NCBI RefSeq assembly: GCF_003611735.1
Contig: NZ_RAWG01000024.1
Span: forward strand, 1 to 53,291
Direction of reading: 5' to 3'
DNA length: 53,291 bases
Source of the DNA: Corallococcus sicarius
GTDB taxonomy: Bacteria > Myxococcota > Myxococcia > Myxococcales > Myxococcaceae
The notes beneath the pieces were generated by a model. That model saw nothing but the letters and a program-made list of their open reading frames with translations, ran no database searches and was not told the DNA's origin. The first letter of the stretch is position 1. Every line of letters begins with the position of its first letter. Made by a program: the position numbers and the translations under genes. Shown here in pieces: positions 1 to 8,591 of this stretch.

Positions 1-389
1 CCCTGACACCCCGGCCCGGGAGGATCCTCATCGTGGATGACGAGCGGTCGTTCGGGGTGACCCTCCGCATGCTGCTGATGGACCTCCACGAGGTCGCCTA
101 CACCCCCCGCGCGAAGGAGGCCCTGGAGTGGATCCGCGAGGGGCGGCGCTACGACGCCATCCTCTGCGACCTGATGATGGCGGAGGTGACGGGGCGGCAG
201 TTCCACGAGGCGCTCCGCGAGCACGCGCCCGAGCAGGCCCTGCGCATCATCTTCATGACGGGAGGCGCCTACACCCCCAGCTCCCGGGAGTTCGTGGAGC
301 AGACGACCCTCCCCCTCATCACCAAGCCCTTCAAGCGCGAGGCGCTCGACCTGCTGCTGGTCCCCCTGCTTTCCGCGCGCATGCACTAG
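1..389 (+). CDS. Response-regulator receiver domain, C-terminal end of a longer protein (5' partial)
   Basis: The frame is open to the left edge and reads RILIVDDE before the first in-frame GTG (33), so the gene starts outside the window. The visible part is one CheY-like receiver domain: the acidic pair in VDDE, the phospho-acceptor Asp in ILCDLMM, the conserved Thr in FMTGG and the Lys in TKPFK. The protein stops soon after the last helix, with no output domain. It is therefore either a single-domain regulator or, more likely for a myxobacterium, the terminal receiver of a hybrid histidine kinase. The partner kinase cannot be named. All phosphotransfer residues are present, so it should be functional. 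Confidence 0.85.
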   Translation, partial: LTPRPGRILIVDDERSFGVTLRMLLMDLHEVAYTPRAKEALEWIREGRRYDAILCDLMMAEVTGRQFHEALREHAPEQALRIIFMTGGAYTPSSREFVEQTTLPLITKPFKREALDLLLVPLLSARMH

Positions 390-412
390 CGTCCGCGGCC
401 AGGAGGCGACAC

Positions 413-1387
413 ATGCGCGCGTTGCAGCTTCAGAAGCTGACGGGGCCGGACGGCCTGGTGCTGGTGGACGTACCGGAGCCGGAGGCCGGGGACGGGGTGC
501 TCATCGACGTGGTGACGGCCGGGGTGAGCTTCCCGGACCTGCTGCTCACCCACGGCCAGTACCAGATGAAGCCGGAGGTGCCCTTCGTGCCCGGGGTGGA
601 GGTCGCGGGCCTGGTGCGCTCGGCGCCGCCGGGGAGCCGGTTCAAGGCCGGGGACCGCGTGATGGGGTTCTCCTTCACGCTGGGCGGCTTCGCGGAGGTG
701 TGCGCGGTGGCGCCGGAGCTGACCTTCCCCATTCCGCAGGCGTGGAGCTTCGAGCAGGCCGCGGGCGTGGTGATGAACTACCACACGGCGCACTTCGCGC
801 TGCACCGGCGGGGCCAGCTCCAGCAGGGGGAGACGGTGGTGGTGCACGGCGCGGCCGGCGGCGTGGGCACGGCGGCGGTGCAGGTGGCGAAGGGCGCGGG
901 GGCGCGCGTGGTGGCGGTGGTGGGCGACGAGCGCAAGGCGGAGGTGGCGAAGCGCGCGGGCGCGGACGTCGTGCTCCTCTCCAAGGACTGGCAGGCCGGG
1001 GTGCGCGAGGCCACGGACGGCCGGGGCGCGGACGTGGTGTTGGACCCGGTGGGCGGGGACGTCTTCGACAAGAGCCTCAAGGTGCTCGCGCCCGAGGGCC
1101 GGCTCCTGGTGGTGGGCTTCGCCAGCGGACAGATTCCGTCGGTGGCGGTGAACCGGCTGCTCTTGCGCAACGTCTCCGTGGTGGGCGTGGCGTGGGGGGC
1201 CTTCCTCATGCAGGCGCCGGAGCTGACGGCCACCATCGCGAAGGACCTGGACGCGCTCGCGGCGCGCGGCGTCGTCCACCCCGTGGTGGGCAGCGTCTTC
1301 CCCCTGGAGGAAGGCGCGAAGGCGCTGCGCGAGCTGGAGTCGCGCACGGCCGTGGGGAAGGTCGTCCTGCGGGTGAAGGCCGGCTGA
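413..1387 (+). CDS. NADPH:quinone oxidoreductase-like MDR family protein
   Basis: 324 aa. The ATG at 413 follows an AGGAGG-like ribosome site (about 401-406). The N-terminal GroES-like domain (about 1-115) contains the family stretch VSFPDLL and the segment VPGVEVAG. The Rossmann domain carries the nucleotide-binding motif HGAAGGVGTAAVQ and a later DPVGG. The zinc-ligand cysteines of classical alcohol dehydrogenases are absent, as in zinc-independent quinone oxidoreductases (QOR). It probably reduces quinones or enones with NAD(P)H in the cytosol. The gene starts 24 bases after the receiver-domain gene and could be co-transcribed with it. The physiological substrate cannot be told from sequence. 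Confidence 0.9.
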   Translation: MRALQLQKLTGPDGLVLVDVPEPEAGDGVLIDVVTAGVSFPDLLLTHGQYQMKPEVPFVPGVEVAGLVRSAPPGSRFKAGDRVMGFSFTLGGFAEVCAVAPELTFPIPQAWSFEQAAGVVMNYHTAHFALHRRGQLQQGETVVVHGAAGGVGTAAVQVAKGAGARVVAVVGDERKAEVAKRAGADVVLLSKDWQAGVREATDGRGADVVLDPVGGDVFDKSLKVLAPEGRLLVVGFASGQIPSVAVNRLLLRNVSVVGVAWGAFLMQAPELTATIAKDLDALAARGVVHPVVGSVFPLEEGAKALRELESRTAVGKVVLRVKAG

Positions 1388-1411
1388 AGCCGCCGCGCGG
1401 GGACTTCAGCC
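1382..1411. terminator. Bidirectional terminator-like hairpin between convergent genes
   Basis: GGCTGAAG (1382-1389) pairs perfectly with CTTCAGCC (1404-1411) across a 14-nt loop. The hairpin covers the stop codons of both the oxidoreductase gene and the convergent small gene. There is no T-tract, so intrinsic termination is only suggested. Confidence 0.5.
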
Positions 1412-1810
1412 CAGCTTGGAAGGAGTCCCCGCCTCGCGCTCCAGCACGTCAGCGGCGCGGGCGTCGCGGGGCAGCCCGAAGCGGGCGCGCGAGTGCATGA
1501 GCAACTGACCCGCGTAGACGCTGTCCGCCAGCGCCTCCGCGTAACGGCCATGGGCCTCGCACAGGCGGGCCCGCTCATCCACCAGGCGGGCGAGGATGCG
1601 CGCCTGCTCCGGGTGGGTGAAGAGGCCGACGACGGAGCGGGCATCGAAGCGCGCGAGCGTGTCGAACTCCATGCCCAGCGACGCCGTGCACGCGCCCCGG
1701 ATGCGCTCCAGGCATCCGTCCCAGGAGGCCCGGGCGCGGATGATGTCCGGCACCGAGCGGCCAAGCTCCCGGACGGCGTTGAGCAGGAAGGCGTGACGTA
1801 GGACGGGCAT
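1406..1810 (-). CDS. Hypothetical protein, helical, about 134 aa
   Basis: I do not recognise the family. The reading frame has normal myxobacterial codon bias and encodes a compact, probably all-helical soluble protein with no signal peptide or membrane segment. It contains two long amphipathic stretches, around ARILARLVDERARL and ADSVYAGQLLMHSR. The Met at 1810 gives the sequence MPVLRHAFLLNAVREL; an upstream Met at 1846 would add 12 residues that look less protein-like. The gene is convergent with the oxidoreductase gene and shares a hairpin with it. Function unknown. Confidence 0.55.
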   Translation of the reverse strand: MPVLRHAFLLNAVRELGRSVPDIIRARASWDGCLERIRGACTASLGMEFDTLARFDARSVVGLFTHPEQARILARLVDERARLCEAHGRYAEALADSVYAGQLLMHSRARFGLPRDARAADVLEREAGTPSKLG

Positions 1811-1964
1811 CCGGAGTTCCACTACAGCCCAGCCGGCGTGAATCATCCAGGCGCTCCGTGCGGACCGGCCGTCCCGTCAGCGGGCGGGGTCCCACAGGGG
1901 GTGCGCCTCCACCCGACGGATCAAACCCCACCCACCCGCGCCCGGCGCGACGCGTGGTGGGCGC

Positions 1965-1994
1965 ACGGTGTCACAGGAAAAAGACAGACACCGT
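1965..1994. promoter_or_regulatory. Inverted repeat in the synthetase upstream region
   Basis: ACGGTGTC (1965-1972) and GACACCGT (1987-1994) form a perfect 8-bp inverted repeat around an A-rich 14-nt spacer. It could be an operator or an RNA hairpin. Nothing in the sequence decides which. Confidence 0.35.
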
Positions 1995-2170
1995 CCCGCT
2001 CGCGAGGCGGCGCGGATCCGCTCCGCCCCAAAGATGTATCCGGGCAGGAACCCTGGGCCTCCCAAGGGGTTTTCGCGCCGGGTCCTCCGTTCGGGACGGG
2101 GGCGCGGCCGACCCAAGGGGTTGTGTCCTCGCGGCGCTATTCCACGCGACCCATGCGCGGTTCCTACGTA

Positions 2171-2198
2171 TTGCGTCGGGGCTGGTTGTCTTTAGACT
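2171..2198 (+). promoter_or_regulatory. Possible sigma-70-type promoter
   Basis: TTGCGT (2171-2176) and TAGACT (2193-2198) are separated by 16 bases and lie about 60 bases before the ATG of the synthetase gene, in the least GC-rich part of the gap. Both boxes are only partial matches to the consensus. Confidence 0.3.
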
Positions 2199-2260
2199 TT
2201 TCACACACGCATCCCCCCTCTGCGTGGCTCCAGGCTCGTTCTCCCTCAAGGAATGCCCCC

Positions 2261-5200
2261 ATGGTCCTCCCGTCCGAGTTGCGTCTTCCCGCGACTGCCC
2301 AGCTCGTCTTCGGGACCACGGTGCTGAGACAACCGGAGCTGCTGCGGCAGGCAGCCCGGGTGGCGCGCCGGCTGCGCGCGGAGTGGAACGTGCAGCCGGG
2401 AGACCGCGTGGGGTTGATGGTGGTGCCCGGGCCGGAGGTCGTCCCGGCCATCCTCGGCATCTGGATGGTGGGCGCCGCCTACGTGCCGTTGGATCCGTTC
2501 CTCCCCGATGAGCGCCTGCTGCGCATCCTGCGCGACGCGGACCTGCGTGGGCTCGTCACACAGCGGATGCACCGGGTCTCCGTGGGCCTGTTGGAGACGT
2601 GGCTCGGTGCGCGACTGCCGTTCCTGGAGGCGGATGCTCCGTGCAGCGTGGAGGACGAAGACGCTGAGAGGGCGGAGGTCCCGGACGTCATCGACATGCC
2701 GCCGGAGCGCGCCGCCTACCTCATCTACACGTCCGGCAGCACGGGCGAGCCGAAGGGCGTGGTGTGCACCTTCCGGGGCCTGATCAACCTGGTGCGGGGC
2801 GTGGCGCCGCTGCTGGGGCTGGGGCCGGACACGCGGCACCTCCAGTTCGCCAGCATCAACTTCGACGCGTCCGTCTGGGAGGTGTTCCCCACGCTGTTCG
2901 CGGGGGGCACCGTCGTGCAGGGCTCGCGCGAGGACCTGCTGCCCGGCCGGCGCATGGCGGAGCACGTGCGCGCGCACCGGGTGACGCACCTGTGCCTGCC
3001 GCCGTCGGTGCTGGGACAGCTGGGGCCGCACGTGGACACGCTGCCGGACGTGGCGTGCGTGGTGATGGCGGGCGAGCGGTGCCCGGCGCCGCTCGCGGAC
3101 CGGTGGCACGCGTCCGGCCGACGCGTCTTCAATGCCTACGGCCCCACGGAGGGCACCGTCTGCGCGTCCATGTACCGGGTGAAGGGTGGCGAGTCGCCGG
3201 TGCCCATCGGGCAGGCGCTGCCGGGCGTGCGCTTGCGCGTGGTGGGCCCTGACGGACGCGACGTCGCCGGGGGTGCGCCGGGCGAGGTGTGGATCGGTGG
3301 CGAGGGCGTGGCGGCGGGCTACCGCAACCAGCCCGAGCGCACGCGGGAGCGCTTCCCCCGGGATGAGGACGGCGCCGCGTGGTACCGCACCGGCGATGAG
3401 GCGGTGCGCCGCGCGGACGGGGCGCTCATGTTCCTGGGGCGGTTGGATCAACAGGTGAAGCTGCGCGGCTTCCGCATCGAGCTGGAGGCCATCGAGCAGG
3501 CGCTGTACGCGTTCCCGGGCGTCGCGCAGGCGGCGGCGAAGGTGTTCGAGCACACCGACGCGCAGGGCCAGACCACGGGACTTCTGGTGGCGTACCACAG
3601 CGCGCAAGAAGGCCATGCGGTGGCGCCCGATGCGCTGCGCGCGCACCTGGGCTCGGTGCTGCCGGACTACATGGTGCCGCACCGTTTCGTGGAACTGCCG
3701 CGCCTGCCGCTCACGCCCAACCTGGGCAAGGTGGACCGCCAGGCCCTGCTGGCGCCCGCGGACTGGACGGGCGCCTGGGCGTCCGAAGCCCCGACCGTGG
3801 CGACCGCCTCGAACGCCTCGAACGCCTCGAACGCCTCGAACGCCTCGAACGCCTCGAACGCCTCGACCGTGGCGACCGCCTCGCCCTTGGACCGGCTGTG
3901 TCGCGCCTTCGAGCGGGGCCTGCGCGCGGCGCCGGGCACCGTCACGCCGGGCACGCACTTCTTCCAGGCCGGCGGCGACTCGCTGGGCGTGGCGCACGTG
4001 CTGGCCCAGGTGGAGGAGGCCTTCGGGGTGTCGCTGCCGTCGCGCCGCGTGTACTCGCACCCGACGCCCCTGGCGCTGCTGCCCTTCTGCGAGGCGGGCA
4101 CCGGCCCGGCCGACCTGGATGCCCGGAGCGTGCGCGCCACGCTGCTCACCGACGCGCGCTCGCTGCCCCTGCCCCCCGTGACGGCGCCGGGGCTCCCCGC
4201 GCCGCTGCCGCGTACGCTGTTGCTCACGGGGGCCACGGGCTTCCTCGGCATCCACCTGCTGGCCGCGCTGGCACCGCGCGTGGAGCGCATCCACTGCCTG
4301 GTGCGAGCGCGCGACGCGGCGGAGGCGGGCGCGCGGATCCGCGCCACCGCGCGCAGGTACGGCGTGAACCTGACCTGGGGTGACGGGCGCATCCAGGCGG
4401 TGGCGGGCGACATCACCCGGACGCGGCTGGGCCTGGAGCCCTCCGTGCATGACGCGCTCGCGCTCCAGTGCGACGCGGTGGTGCACGCCGCCGCGAGCAT
4501 CAGCTACATCCTGCCGTACGCGGACGCGGGCCGCCCCAACGTCACCGGCACGCAGCAGGTGCTGGCCTTCTGCGCGCACGCCCGCGTGAAGCCCCTGCAC
4601 CACGTGTCCTCGCTCAGCGTCCACGGCGCGGTGGGCACGCTCCTGGGCGTGGAGGAGGTGGGCGAGGCCTTCTCCCTGGAGCGCTCGCTGGACCTGATGG
4701 CGTACGAGAACGGCTACACGCGGGCCAAGTGGGTCGCGGAGCGCATCGCCACCGACGCTCGCGCCAGCGGCCTGCCCGTGAGCGTCTACCGGCCGGGCTT
4801 CATCCAGGGCGACAGCCGCACCGGCATCGGCAACGAGGACGACATGCTGTGCCGGCTGCTGGTGGGCAACGCGCAGCTGGGCCTGTCGCCGGATCTCCCG
4901 GACAAGTACTGGCTGCCGGTGCCGGTGGACTACGTAGCGAACGCCACCGCGCACCTGGTGCTCACGCAGCCCGCCGGTGGCACCTACAACCTCAGCCCGG
5001 AGCGCGAACAGGAGCCCGGGCACAACGCCCTGTTCGACATGCTGGGCACGCACGGGCACCCGGTGCGGCGCGTGGCGCCCGCGGTGTGGCTCCGGGAGCT
5101 TTCGCGGGTGGGGCCGGACAACGCCCTCTTCCCGCTGGTCGCCTTCCTGCGGGAGAAGGTCTACCACGGCACGCGCACGGTGCTGGAGCTGCACCACCGC

Positions 5201-5341
5201 ACGCCGCGCGTCCGGACCGACCACACCCGCGCCGCGCTGGCCGGCACCGACATCCATTGTCCGGACATCGATGCGGCCCTCGTCGGCCGTTACGTGCGGT
5301 TCCTGTTCGCACGCCACCGCGACGCGGCACGGGCCGCGTAG
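2261..5341 (+). CDS. Stand-alone A-T-R NRPS-like enzyme (adenylation, thiolation, thioester reductase)
   Basis: 1026 aa. The ATG at 2261 has AAGGA 8 bases upstream. An adenylation domain (about 1-500) shows YTSGSTGEPKG (from residue 153), AYGPTEG, YRTGD, LRGFRIELE and NLGKVDR. A carrier domain follows with GGDSLG (phosphopantetheine Ser574). A C-terminal thioester reductase carries the NADPH motif TGATGFLG (656-663) and the catalytic pair Y819/K823 in YTRAK. The enzyme should activate one amino acid, load it on its own carrier and release it reductively as an aldehyde or alcohol. Reading the specificity residues by alignment with GrsA gives approximately DAWCVAAVCK, closest to phenylalanine-type codes (inference). 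There is no condensation domain and no NRPS partner nearby, so it may act alone. Between A and T lies a repeated Ala-Ser-Asn linker. Confidence 0.93.
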   Translation: MVLPSELRLPATAQLVFGTTVLRQPELLRQAARVARRLRAEWNVQPGDRVGLMVVPGPEVVPAILGIWMVGAAYVPLDPFLPDERLLRILRDADLRGLVTQRMHRVSVGLLETWLGARLPFLEADAPCSVEDEDAERAEVPDVIDMPPERAAYLIYTSGSTGEPKGVVCTFRGLINLVRGVAPLLGLGPDTRHLQFASINFDASVWEVFPTLFAGGTVVQGSREDLLPGRRMAEHVRAHRVTHLCLPPSVLGQLGPHVDTLPDVACVVMAGERCPAPLADRWHASGRRVFNAYGPTEGTVCASMYRVKGGESPVPIGQALPGVRLRVVGPDGRDVAGGAPGEVWIGGEGVAAGYRNQPERTRERFPRDEDGAAWYRTGDEAVRRADGALMFLGRLDQQVKLRGFRIELEAIEQALYAFPGVAQAAAKVFEHTDAQGQTTGLLVAYHSAQEGHAVAPDALRAHLGSVLPDYMVPHRFVELPRLPLTPNLGKVDRQALLAPADWTGAWASEAPTVATASNASNASNASNASNASNASTVATASPLDRLCRAFERGLRAAPGTVTPGTHFFQAGGDSLGVAHVLAQVEEAFGVSLPSRRVYSHPTPLALLPFCEAGTGPADLDARSVRATLLTDARSLPLPPVTAPGLPAPLPRTLLLTGATGFLGIHLLAALAPRVERIHCLVRARDAAEAGARIRATARRYGVNLTWGDGRIQAVAGDITRTRLGLEPSVHDALALQCDAVVHAAASISYILPYADAGRPNVTGTQQVLAFCAHARVKPLHHVSSLSVHGAVGTLLGVEEVGEAFSLERSLDLMAYENGYTRAKWVAERIATDARASGLPVSVYRPGFIQGDSRTGIGNEDDMLCRLLVGNAQLGLSPDLPDKYWLPVPVDYVANATAHLVLTQPAGGTYNLSPEREQEPGHNALFDMLGTHGHPVRRVAPAVWLRELSRVGPDNALFPLVAFLREKVYHGTRTVLELHHRTPRVRTDHTRAALAGTDIHCPDIDAALVGRYVRFLFARHRDAARAA
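3806..3868 (+). repeat. 9-bp in-frame tandem repeat encoding an (ASN)n linker
   Basis: Six exact copies of GCCTCGAAC (3806-3859) followed by one variant copy GCCTCGACC. The array is framed on both sides by the same ACCGTGGCGACC sequence. It encodes ASN repeats in the linker between the adenylation and carrier domains. Copy-number change by slippage would stay in frame and only alter linker length. Confidence 0.9.
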
Positions 5342-5356
5342 CGGTGGGGCGGGCCG

Positions 5357-6631
5357 TCAGCTCGAACGGGGCGGCAGCACGGTCCGGCCCGGCCCATCGG
5401 TGAAGCGGTAGTGGGCCACCACGGGCTGGTGGTCCGAGGACTCCGTGGAACGGTCCACCTCGAAGAGGACGGGCGCCAGGGTGCGCGTCGCGTAGAAGTT
5501 GTCGAAGCGCTTGCCCGTGGCGTGCACCACGCCGTGGCTGTCCGGCAGCGAGGTGAGCGTGGCGCAGTCCGCGACGTCCTGGAGGCGCAGCCACGCGGGG
5601 CTGCCCTTCGGCACGTGGCCCGCGGCCAGCTCCGCGCGCGCGTGCTGGGGCGTCGTCAGCGAGTGGTCCGCCAGGCGCACCCGCACCGTCGCCGCATGGC
5701 ACACCGTCTCCGGCAGCTCCTCTTCCAGCACGTGCAGCTCATGGCGCAGGCGCGGATCCGCGATGTTGCCCACGCCCCGGTCCCCCACGGTGACGTGTTG
5801 GAGGTCCCCGTAGCGCAGCCGGTACTCCTCGATGGTGTCCGTGTCGTTGTCCTGCCGCGGGTGCAGGTGCGCCATCAGCCAGGAGCCGCCGCGCTTGATG
5901 GCGGTGTTGGCGTTGAAGTCCCCCATCACCACCGCGGCCGTGCCCTCGCGCTGGCGCAGCAGCGTGTTGAGCTGGCGCAGGTTGAGCGCGTTGATGCCGG
6001 GGTCTCCCAGCGCGTGGTGCAGGTTGTAGAGATAGAGGGGGTGTCCCTCCACCTCCAGCTTCATCCACAGCACGCCCCGGTCCTCCACCAGTTCCCCCGC
6101 CTGGCCCTGGCGGTGGATGGCCTCCTGGCGCTCGGCGTCGGAGAGGACGTAGGTGAAGTGCGCGGCGTCCACGATGGGGTGGCGCGTCAGGTACGCCTTG
6201 CCGTTCACCAGCCGCCCGCCGTTGTCCCCGTCGCTGCCCTGGTACACCAGGTGGAAGCCGAAGCGGGACGCGAGCATCACCGACATGGGCACGCCCGCCT
6301 CCTGCAGGCCGATGACGTCCGGCATGCGGGCCTGGGCCTCCAGCTGCGTGAAGTACTCGAGCAGCGCCTCCTGGCGCTCGCCCCCCATGAGGATGTTGTA
6401 GCTCATCACCGTGAGGCCCGGCCCCCGGTGCGCACGCGGCGCCGGGTGGTGCACGATGAAGGTGCGCCCGTCTCCCAGCCGACGCTCGCTCGTGGGCAGC
6501 GGCACGGACTTGAAGTCCGGCAGCGTGAGGGTGGGGTCACGTCTGGGCATGACGGCCCCCTGCCCGCTCGGCTTGCGACCGAGCAGGTGCCCCACCGCCG
6601 GCAGGTGCTCCAGCAGTTCGGGCATCTTCAT
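5357..6631 (-). CDS. Endonuclease/exonuclease/phosphatase (EEP) family protein
   Basis: 424 aa. An N-terminal segment of about 70 residues precedes an EEP domain (DNase I/sphingomyelinase fold). The fold's conserved residues are visible: Asn in SYNILMGG, the metal-binding Glu in GLQEAG, the central HH pair in NLHHALG, Asp/Asn in MGDFNAN and the terminal Asp-His in SSDHQPVV. It should be an Mg-dependent phosphodiesterase or phosphatase; the substrate (nucleic acid, lipid or sugar phosphate) cannot be read from the sequence. No clear signal peptide, so it is probably cytosolic. It converges with the A-T-R gene across 15 bases and diverges from the XdhC gene. Confidence 0.85.
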   Translation of the reverse strand: MKMPELLEHLPAVGHLLGRKPSGQGAVMPRRDPTLTLPDFKSVPLPTSERRLGDGRTFIVHHPAPRAHRGPGLTVMSYNILMGGERQEALLEYFTQLEAQARMPDVIGLQEAGVPMSVMLASRFGFHLVYQGSDGDNGGRLVNGKAYLTRHPIVDAAHFTYVLSDAERQEAIHRQGQAGELVEDRGVLWMKLEVEGHPLYLYNLHHALGDPGINALNLRQLNTLLRQREGTAAVVMGDFNANTAIKRGGSWLMAHLHPRQDNDTDTIEEYRLRYGDLQHVTVGDRGVGNIADPRLRHELHVLEEELPETVCHAATVRVRLADHSLTTPQHARAELAAGHVPKGSPAWLRLQDVADCATLTSLPDSHGVVHATGKRFDNFYATRTLAPVLFEVDRSTESSDHQPVVAHYRFTDGPGRTVLPPRSS

Positions 6632-6865
6632 ACCGGCCTCCCCTGCCCCAGCCGCTGACGCCGGAGTGCGCTTTCGGGCGTGAGGAGAGACCGCTGTCGA
6701 GCGTCATGCCGTGGCACTGATGATTCCACCGAACCTCCATCCCAGGTGTCCTCCGCTCAAGGTCGTGGCGAAGCGGCCGGTATGCCAGCGTCCCGCGAGC
6801 GGCAAGGGGTCGGCTGGACGCCTGCCCTGCGTGCGCGGGGCCTGGGTGTTAAAGATGGGCGGGCC

Positions 6866-7996
6866 ATGAGGGAACTCGACGACATCCTCCGCGCTCGCGA
6901 GCGCGCCTCCGGACCGGTGGTGCTGGCCACGGTGGTGGCGGTGTCCGGCTCGTCGTACCGCCGCCCCGGCGCGCGCATGTTGATGGGCGGGGATGGATGG
7001 CTCGCGGGGGGCGTGAGCGGCGGGTGCCTGGAAGGGGACCTCGTGCGCAAGGCCTTCTTCTGGACGTCGGACGGGCCGCGCGTGCTGCGCTACGACACCA
7101 CCGGCGACACCGCCGAGGACGAGGGCGGCCTGACGTTCGCGCTCGGGTGCAACGGCGTGGTGGACATCCTGCTGGAGCGCTGGGAGCCGGGCGCCCCAAG
7201 CTCCCCAAGCTCTGGCGACGCGCTCACCTTCGCGGCCGACGCACGCCAGCAGTCGCTGCGCGCCGTCATCGCCACCGTGTACCGGGGGCCTGCGGAGGCC
7301 GTGGGTTCGCGGTGCATGCTGCGCGAGGACGGCGTGGAGGCGGGCAACCTCACGGGCCCCCTGCGCGAGTCGGTGCGCGCAGCGGCGACCGAGGCGCTCG
7401 TGCGCGGCGTGCCGTGGAGCGGCGCGTGCGGCGGCGCGGAGGTGCTGGTGGAGGTGGTGGAGCCTGCGCCTCCGGTGGTGGTGTTCGGCGCTGGCTTCGA
7501 CGTGGCGCCCGTCGTGTCGCGTGCACAGGGACTGGGCTGGCACCTCACGGTGGTGGCGGACCGTCCGGTGGAGCTGCTGCGCCGCAGGTTTCCGCAGGCC
7601 CAGGCGTGCATCGCGTCGCGCTCCACGGAGGTGCTGCAGAAGGTGCCGTTGTCCGCGCGCAGCCTCGTGCTGGTGATGACGCACAGCCTGCCGCAGGACC
7701 GGGAGCTGCTGGCGCGACTGGTGCCGCTGCCGGTGCGCTACCTGGGCGTGCTCGGCCCCCGCGCCCGGACCGAGCGCATCCTGCGGGAGCTGCCGCAGGC
7801 CCCCACCCCCGCGCAGTTGGAGAAGCTGCATGCGCCCATGGGGTTGGACCTGGGCGCGGAGGGGGCGGACGAGATCGCCCTGTCCATCCTCGCGGAGGTG
7901 CAGACGGTGCTCGCGGGACGTGACGGCGGACGGCTGCGGGAGCGGCAGGCACCCATCCACGCGGAGGCCGCCGCGCCCGAGCGCAGGTCGGCCTGA
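6866..7996 (+). CDS. XdhC/CoxI family protein (molybdenum hydroxylase maturation)
   Basis: 376 aa from the ATG at 6866. The N-terminal XdhC/CoxI domain shows ATVVAVSGSSYRRPGARM, then GGVSGGCLEGD and a GCNG motif. The C-terminal Rossmann-like domain starts at VVVFGAGFD and ends with YLGVLGPRART. Members bind molybdenum cofactor and help its sulfuration and insertion into xanthine dehydrogenase/CO dehydrogenase-type enzymes. A MocA-like gene follows 28 bases downstream, the usual partner. No molybdenum hydroxylase structural gene is in the window, so the client enzyme must be encoded elsewhere. Confidence 0.92.
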   Translation: MRELDDILRARERASGPVVLATVVAVSGSSYRRPGARMLMGGDGWLAGGVSGGCLEGDLVRKAFFWTSDGPRVLRYDTTGDTAEDEGGLTFALGCNGVVDILLERWEPGAPSSPSSGDALTFAADARQQSLRAVIATVYRGPAEAVGSRCMLREDGVEAGNLTGPLRESVRAAATEALVRGVPWSGACGGAEVLVEVVEPAPPVVVFGAGFDVAPVVSRAQGLGWHLTVVADRPVELLRRRFPQAQACIASRSTEVLQKVPLSARSLVLVMTHSLPQDRELLARLVPLPVRYLGVLGPRARTERILRELPQAPTPAQLEKLHAPMGLDLGAEGADEIALSILAEVQTVLAGRDGGRLRERQAPIHAEAAAPERRSA

Positions 7997-8024
7997 CGGC
8001 GCGCGTGCCTCAAGGGAGACGGAC

Positions 8025-8591
8025 ATGACCGTGGGCGTGGTGCTGCTCGCCGCTGGGGGCTCGTCGCGGCTGGGCCAGCCCAAACAACTCCTGCGCCATC
8101 AGGGCACGTCGTTGGTGCGGCGCGCGGCGGAGGCGGCCGTCGCCGTGGGGCCGGTGGTCGTCGTGCTCGGGGCGCGGCGCGAGGACATCGCGGCGGAGCT
8201 GCACGGGCTCACCGTGCGGTGCGTGGACAACCCGGACTGGGCGCGGGGCCAGGGCTCCTCCCTGCGCGTGGGCCTGCGCGCCCTGCCCCCGGACGTGGAC
8301 GGCGCCGTGCTGATGCTCTGTGATCAGCTCCGCGTGGACGCGGCCCACCTGCGCGCGCTCGTCGCCACGTTCGAGCGCACACACGCGCCCATCATCGCCT
8401 CCGCCTACGCGGGCACCCGGGGCGTGCCCGCCCTCTTCGCCCGCGCCCTCTTCCCGGAGCTGGACGCGCTCCCGCCCACGGACGGCGCGCGGAAGCTCAT
8501 CGCCCGCGACCCGTCGCGCGTGGTGGAGGTGCCGCTGCCCGGTGGCGAGGAGGACGTGGACACCGTGCAGGACCTCTCACGGCTCACCTGA
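8025..8591 (+). CDS. MocA-like nucleotidyltransferase (molybdenum cofactor cytidylyltransferase type)
   Basis: 188 aa. The ATG at 8025 has GGGAGA upstream. The N-terminal nucleotide-binding signature is [16 protein letters not shown]. Further family features are the stretch [16 protein letters not shown] and the metal-binding Asp region LMLCDQLRV. MocA transfers CMP to molybdopterin to form the dinucleotide cofactor of xanthine-dehydrogenase-type enzymes. Placement directly after xdhC supports this reading over other MobA-like transferases. The last 8 bases overlap the end of the convergent rpiA gene. Confidence 0.88.
   Translation: MTVGVVLLAAGGSSRLGQPKQLLRHQGTSLVRRAAEAAVAVGPVVVVLGARREDIAAELHGLTVRCVDNPDWARGQGSSLRVGLRALPPDVDGAVLMLCDQLRVDAAHLRALVATFERTHAPIIASAYAGTRGVPALFARALFPELDALPPTDGARKLIARDPSRVVEVPLPGGEEDVDTVQDLSRLT

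Larger units (their letters stand above)
1811..2260. other. Gene-free region upstream of the A-T-R synthetase gene
   Basis: About 450 bases without a convincing gene. It holds an 8-bp inverted repeat at 1965-1994, two similar CCCAAGGGGTT stretches (around 2065 and 2112), a TACGTA palindrome at 2165-2170 and a possible sigma-70-like promoter at 2171-2198. The region becomes less GC-rich after about 2160, as expected for a promoter. Confidence 0.5.

Noticed and set aside
3806-3868. Short tandem repeats considered as a CRISPR-like or regulatory array
   Set aside because: Units are 9 bp without spacers and are in frame inside a coding linker.
2246-5317. Antisense open frame of 1023 codons opposite the A-T-R synthetase
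   Set aside because: Shadow of a GC-rich gene; the protein is His/Arg/Gln-rich, has no domain, and the opposite strand has all NRPS motifs.
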